From NCBI GenBank assembly GCA_964477295.1, contig CAYZEZ010000029.1, positions 1 through 24,586 on the forward strand: a stretch of 24,586 nucleotides of DNA. The letters run 5' to 3'. The DNA is from CAYZEZ01 sp964477295. GTDB lineage: Bacteria; Bacteroidota; Bacteroidia; Bacteroidales; SM23-62. The notes under the pieces are model-generated. The model saw nothing but the letters and a program-made list of their open reading frames with translations. It made no database searches and was not told the origin of the DNA. Each line of letters begins with the position of its first letter. Position 1 is the stretch's first letter. Positions 24,576 through 24,586 of the stretch are shown in pieces. The position numbers and the translations under genes are program-made.

Positions 24576-24586
24576 CCTGCAATCAT

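Overview
The window looks like chromosomal DNA of an anaerobic or facultative member of the Bacteroidota. The signs are moderate GC with AT-rich intergenic DNA, matches to the Bacteroidota -7 promoter element (TAnnTTTG), few strong Shine-Dalgarno sequences, and typical families: a CarboxypepD_reg-like TonB-dependent receptor, DUF5723, DUF4834 and MlaE/MlaF without a linked MlaD. No rRNA, tRNA, CRISPR array, insertion sequence or phage gene was recognised.

Layout. (1) 6-1100, minus: a mannose-1-phosphate guanylyltransferase, divergent from what follows, with a terminator-shaped hairpin in the gap. (2) 1242-5730, plus: a tightly packed run of MlaE-type permease, MlaF-type ATPase, a Cys/Met-metabolism PLP lyase, MobA, and a polytopic membrane protein that looks like an ECF transporter S-like half joined to a T-like half. 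(3) 5892-11407, plus: a Tat-exported molybdopterin oxidoreductase of the polysulfide/thiosulfate reductase type (catalytic, four-cluster Fe-S and NrfD-like subunits), two half-size YeeE/YedE sulfur permeases, and an exported rhodanese-fold protein that lacks the catalytic cysteine but ends in Gly-Gly-Cys. (4) 11479-12201, minus: a Crp/Fnr regulator with an N-terminal CxxC. (5) 12202-12576: a 375-base gap with an FNR-like palindrome, a candidate promoter, a perfect hairpin and a 14-unit tandem array whose units each keep a GGC-NNN-GCC mini-stem, the block being bounded by an imperfect inverted repeat. (6) 12577-15372, plus: an SQR-like flavoprotein, DUF1641, a TusE-type DsrC-like protein and a DsrE2-like protein. 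(7) 15483-21825, minus: DUF4834, a DUF5723-type outer-membrane protein, a large lipoprotein and a 920-residue anchored beta-propeller protein. (8) 22191-24575, plus: a TonB-dependent receptor of the haem/haemoglobin type, preceded by a structured leader.

Blocks 2-6 read as one sulfur-metabolism locus. MobA could supply the bis-MGD cofactor. The PsrABC-like complex would reduce or oxidise polysulfide or thiosulfate on the outside of the inner membrane. The YeeE halves would move a sulfur compound across that membrane, and the rhodanese-fold protein could pass sulfur on its terminal cysteine. In the cytoplasm the SQR-like protein, DUF1641, TusE and DsrE2 would handle sulfane sulfur, and the Crp/Fnr protein is placed to regulate one or both operons. 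The family calls are well supported. The integrated pathway, its direction and its substrate are inference.
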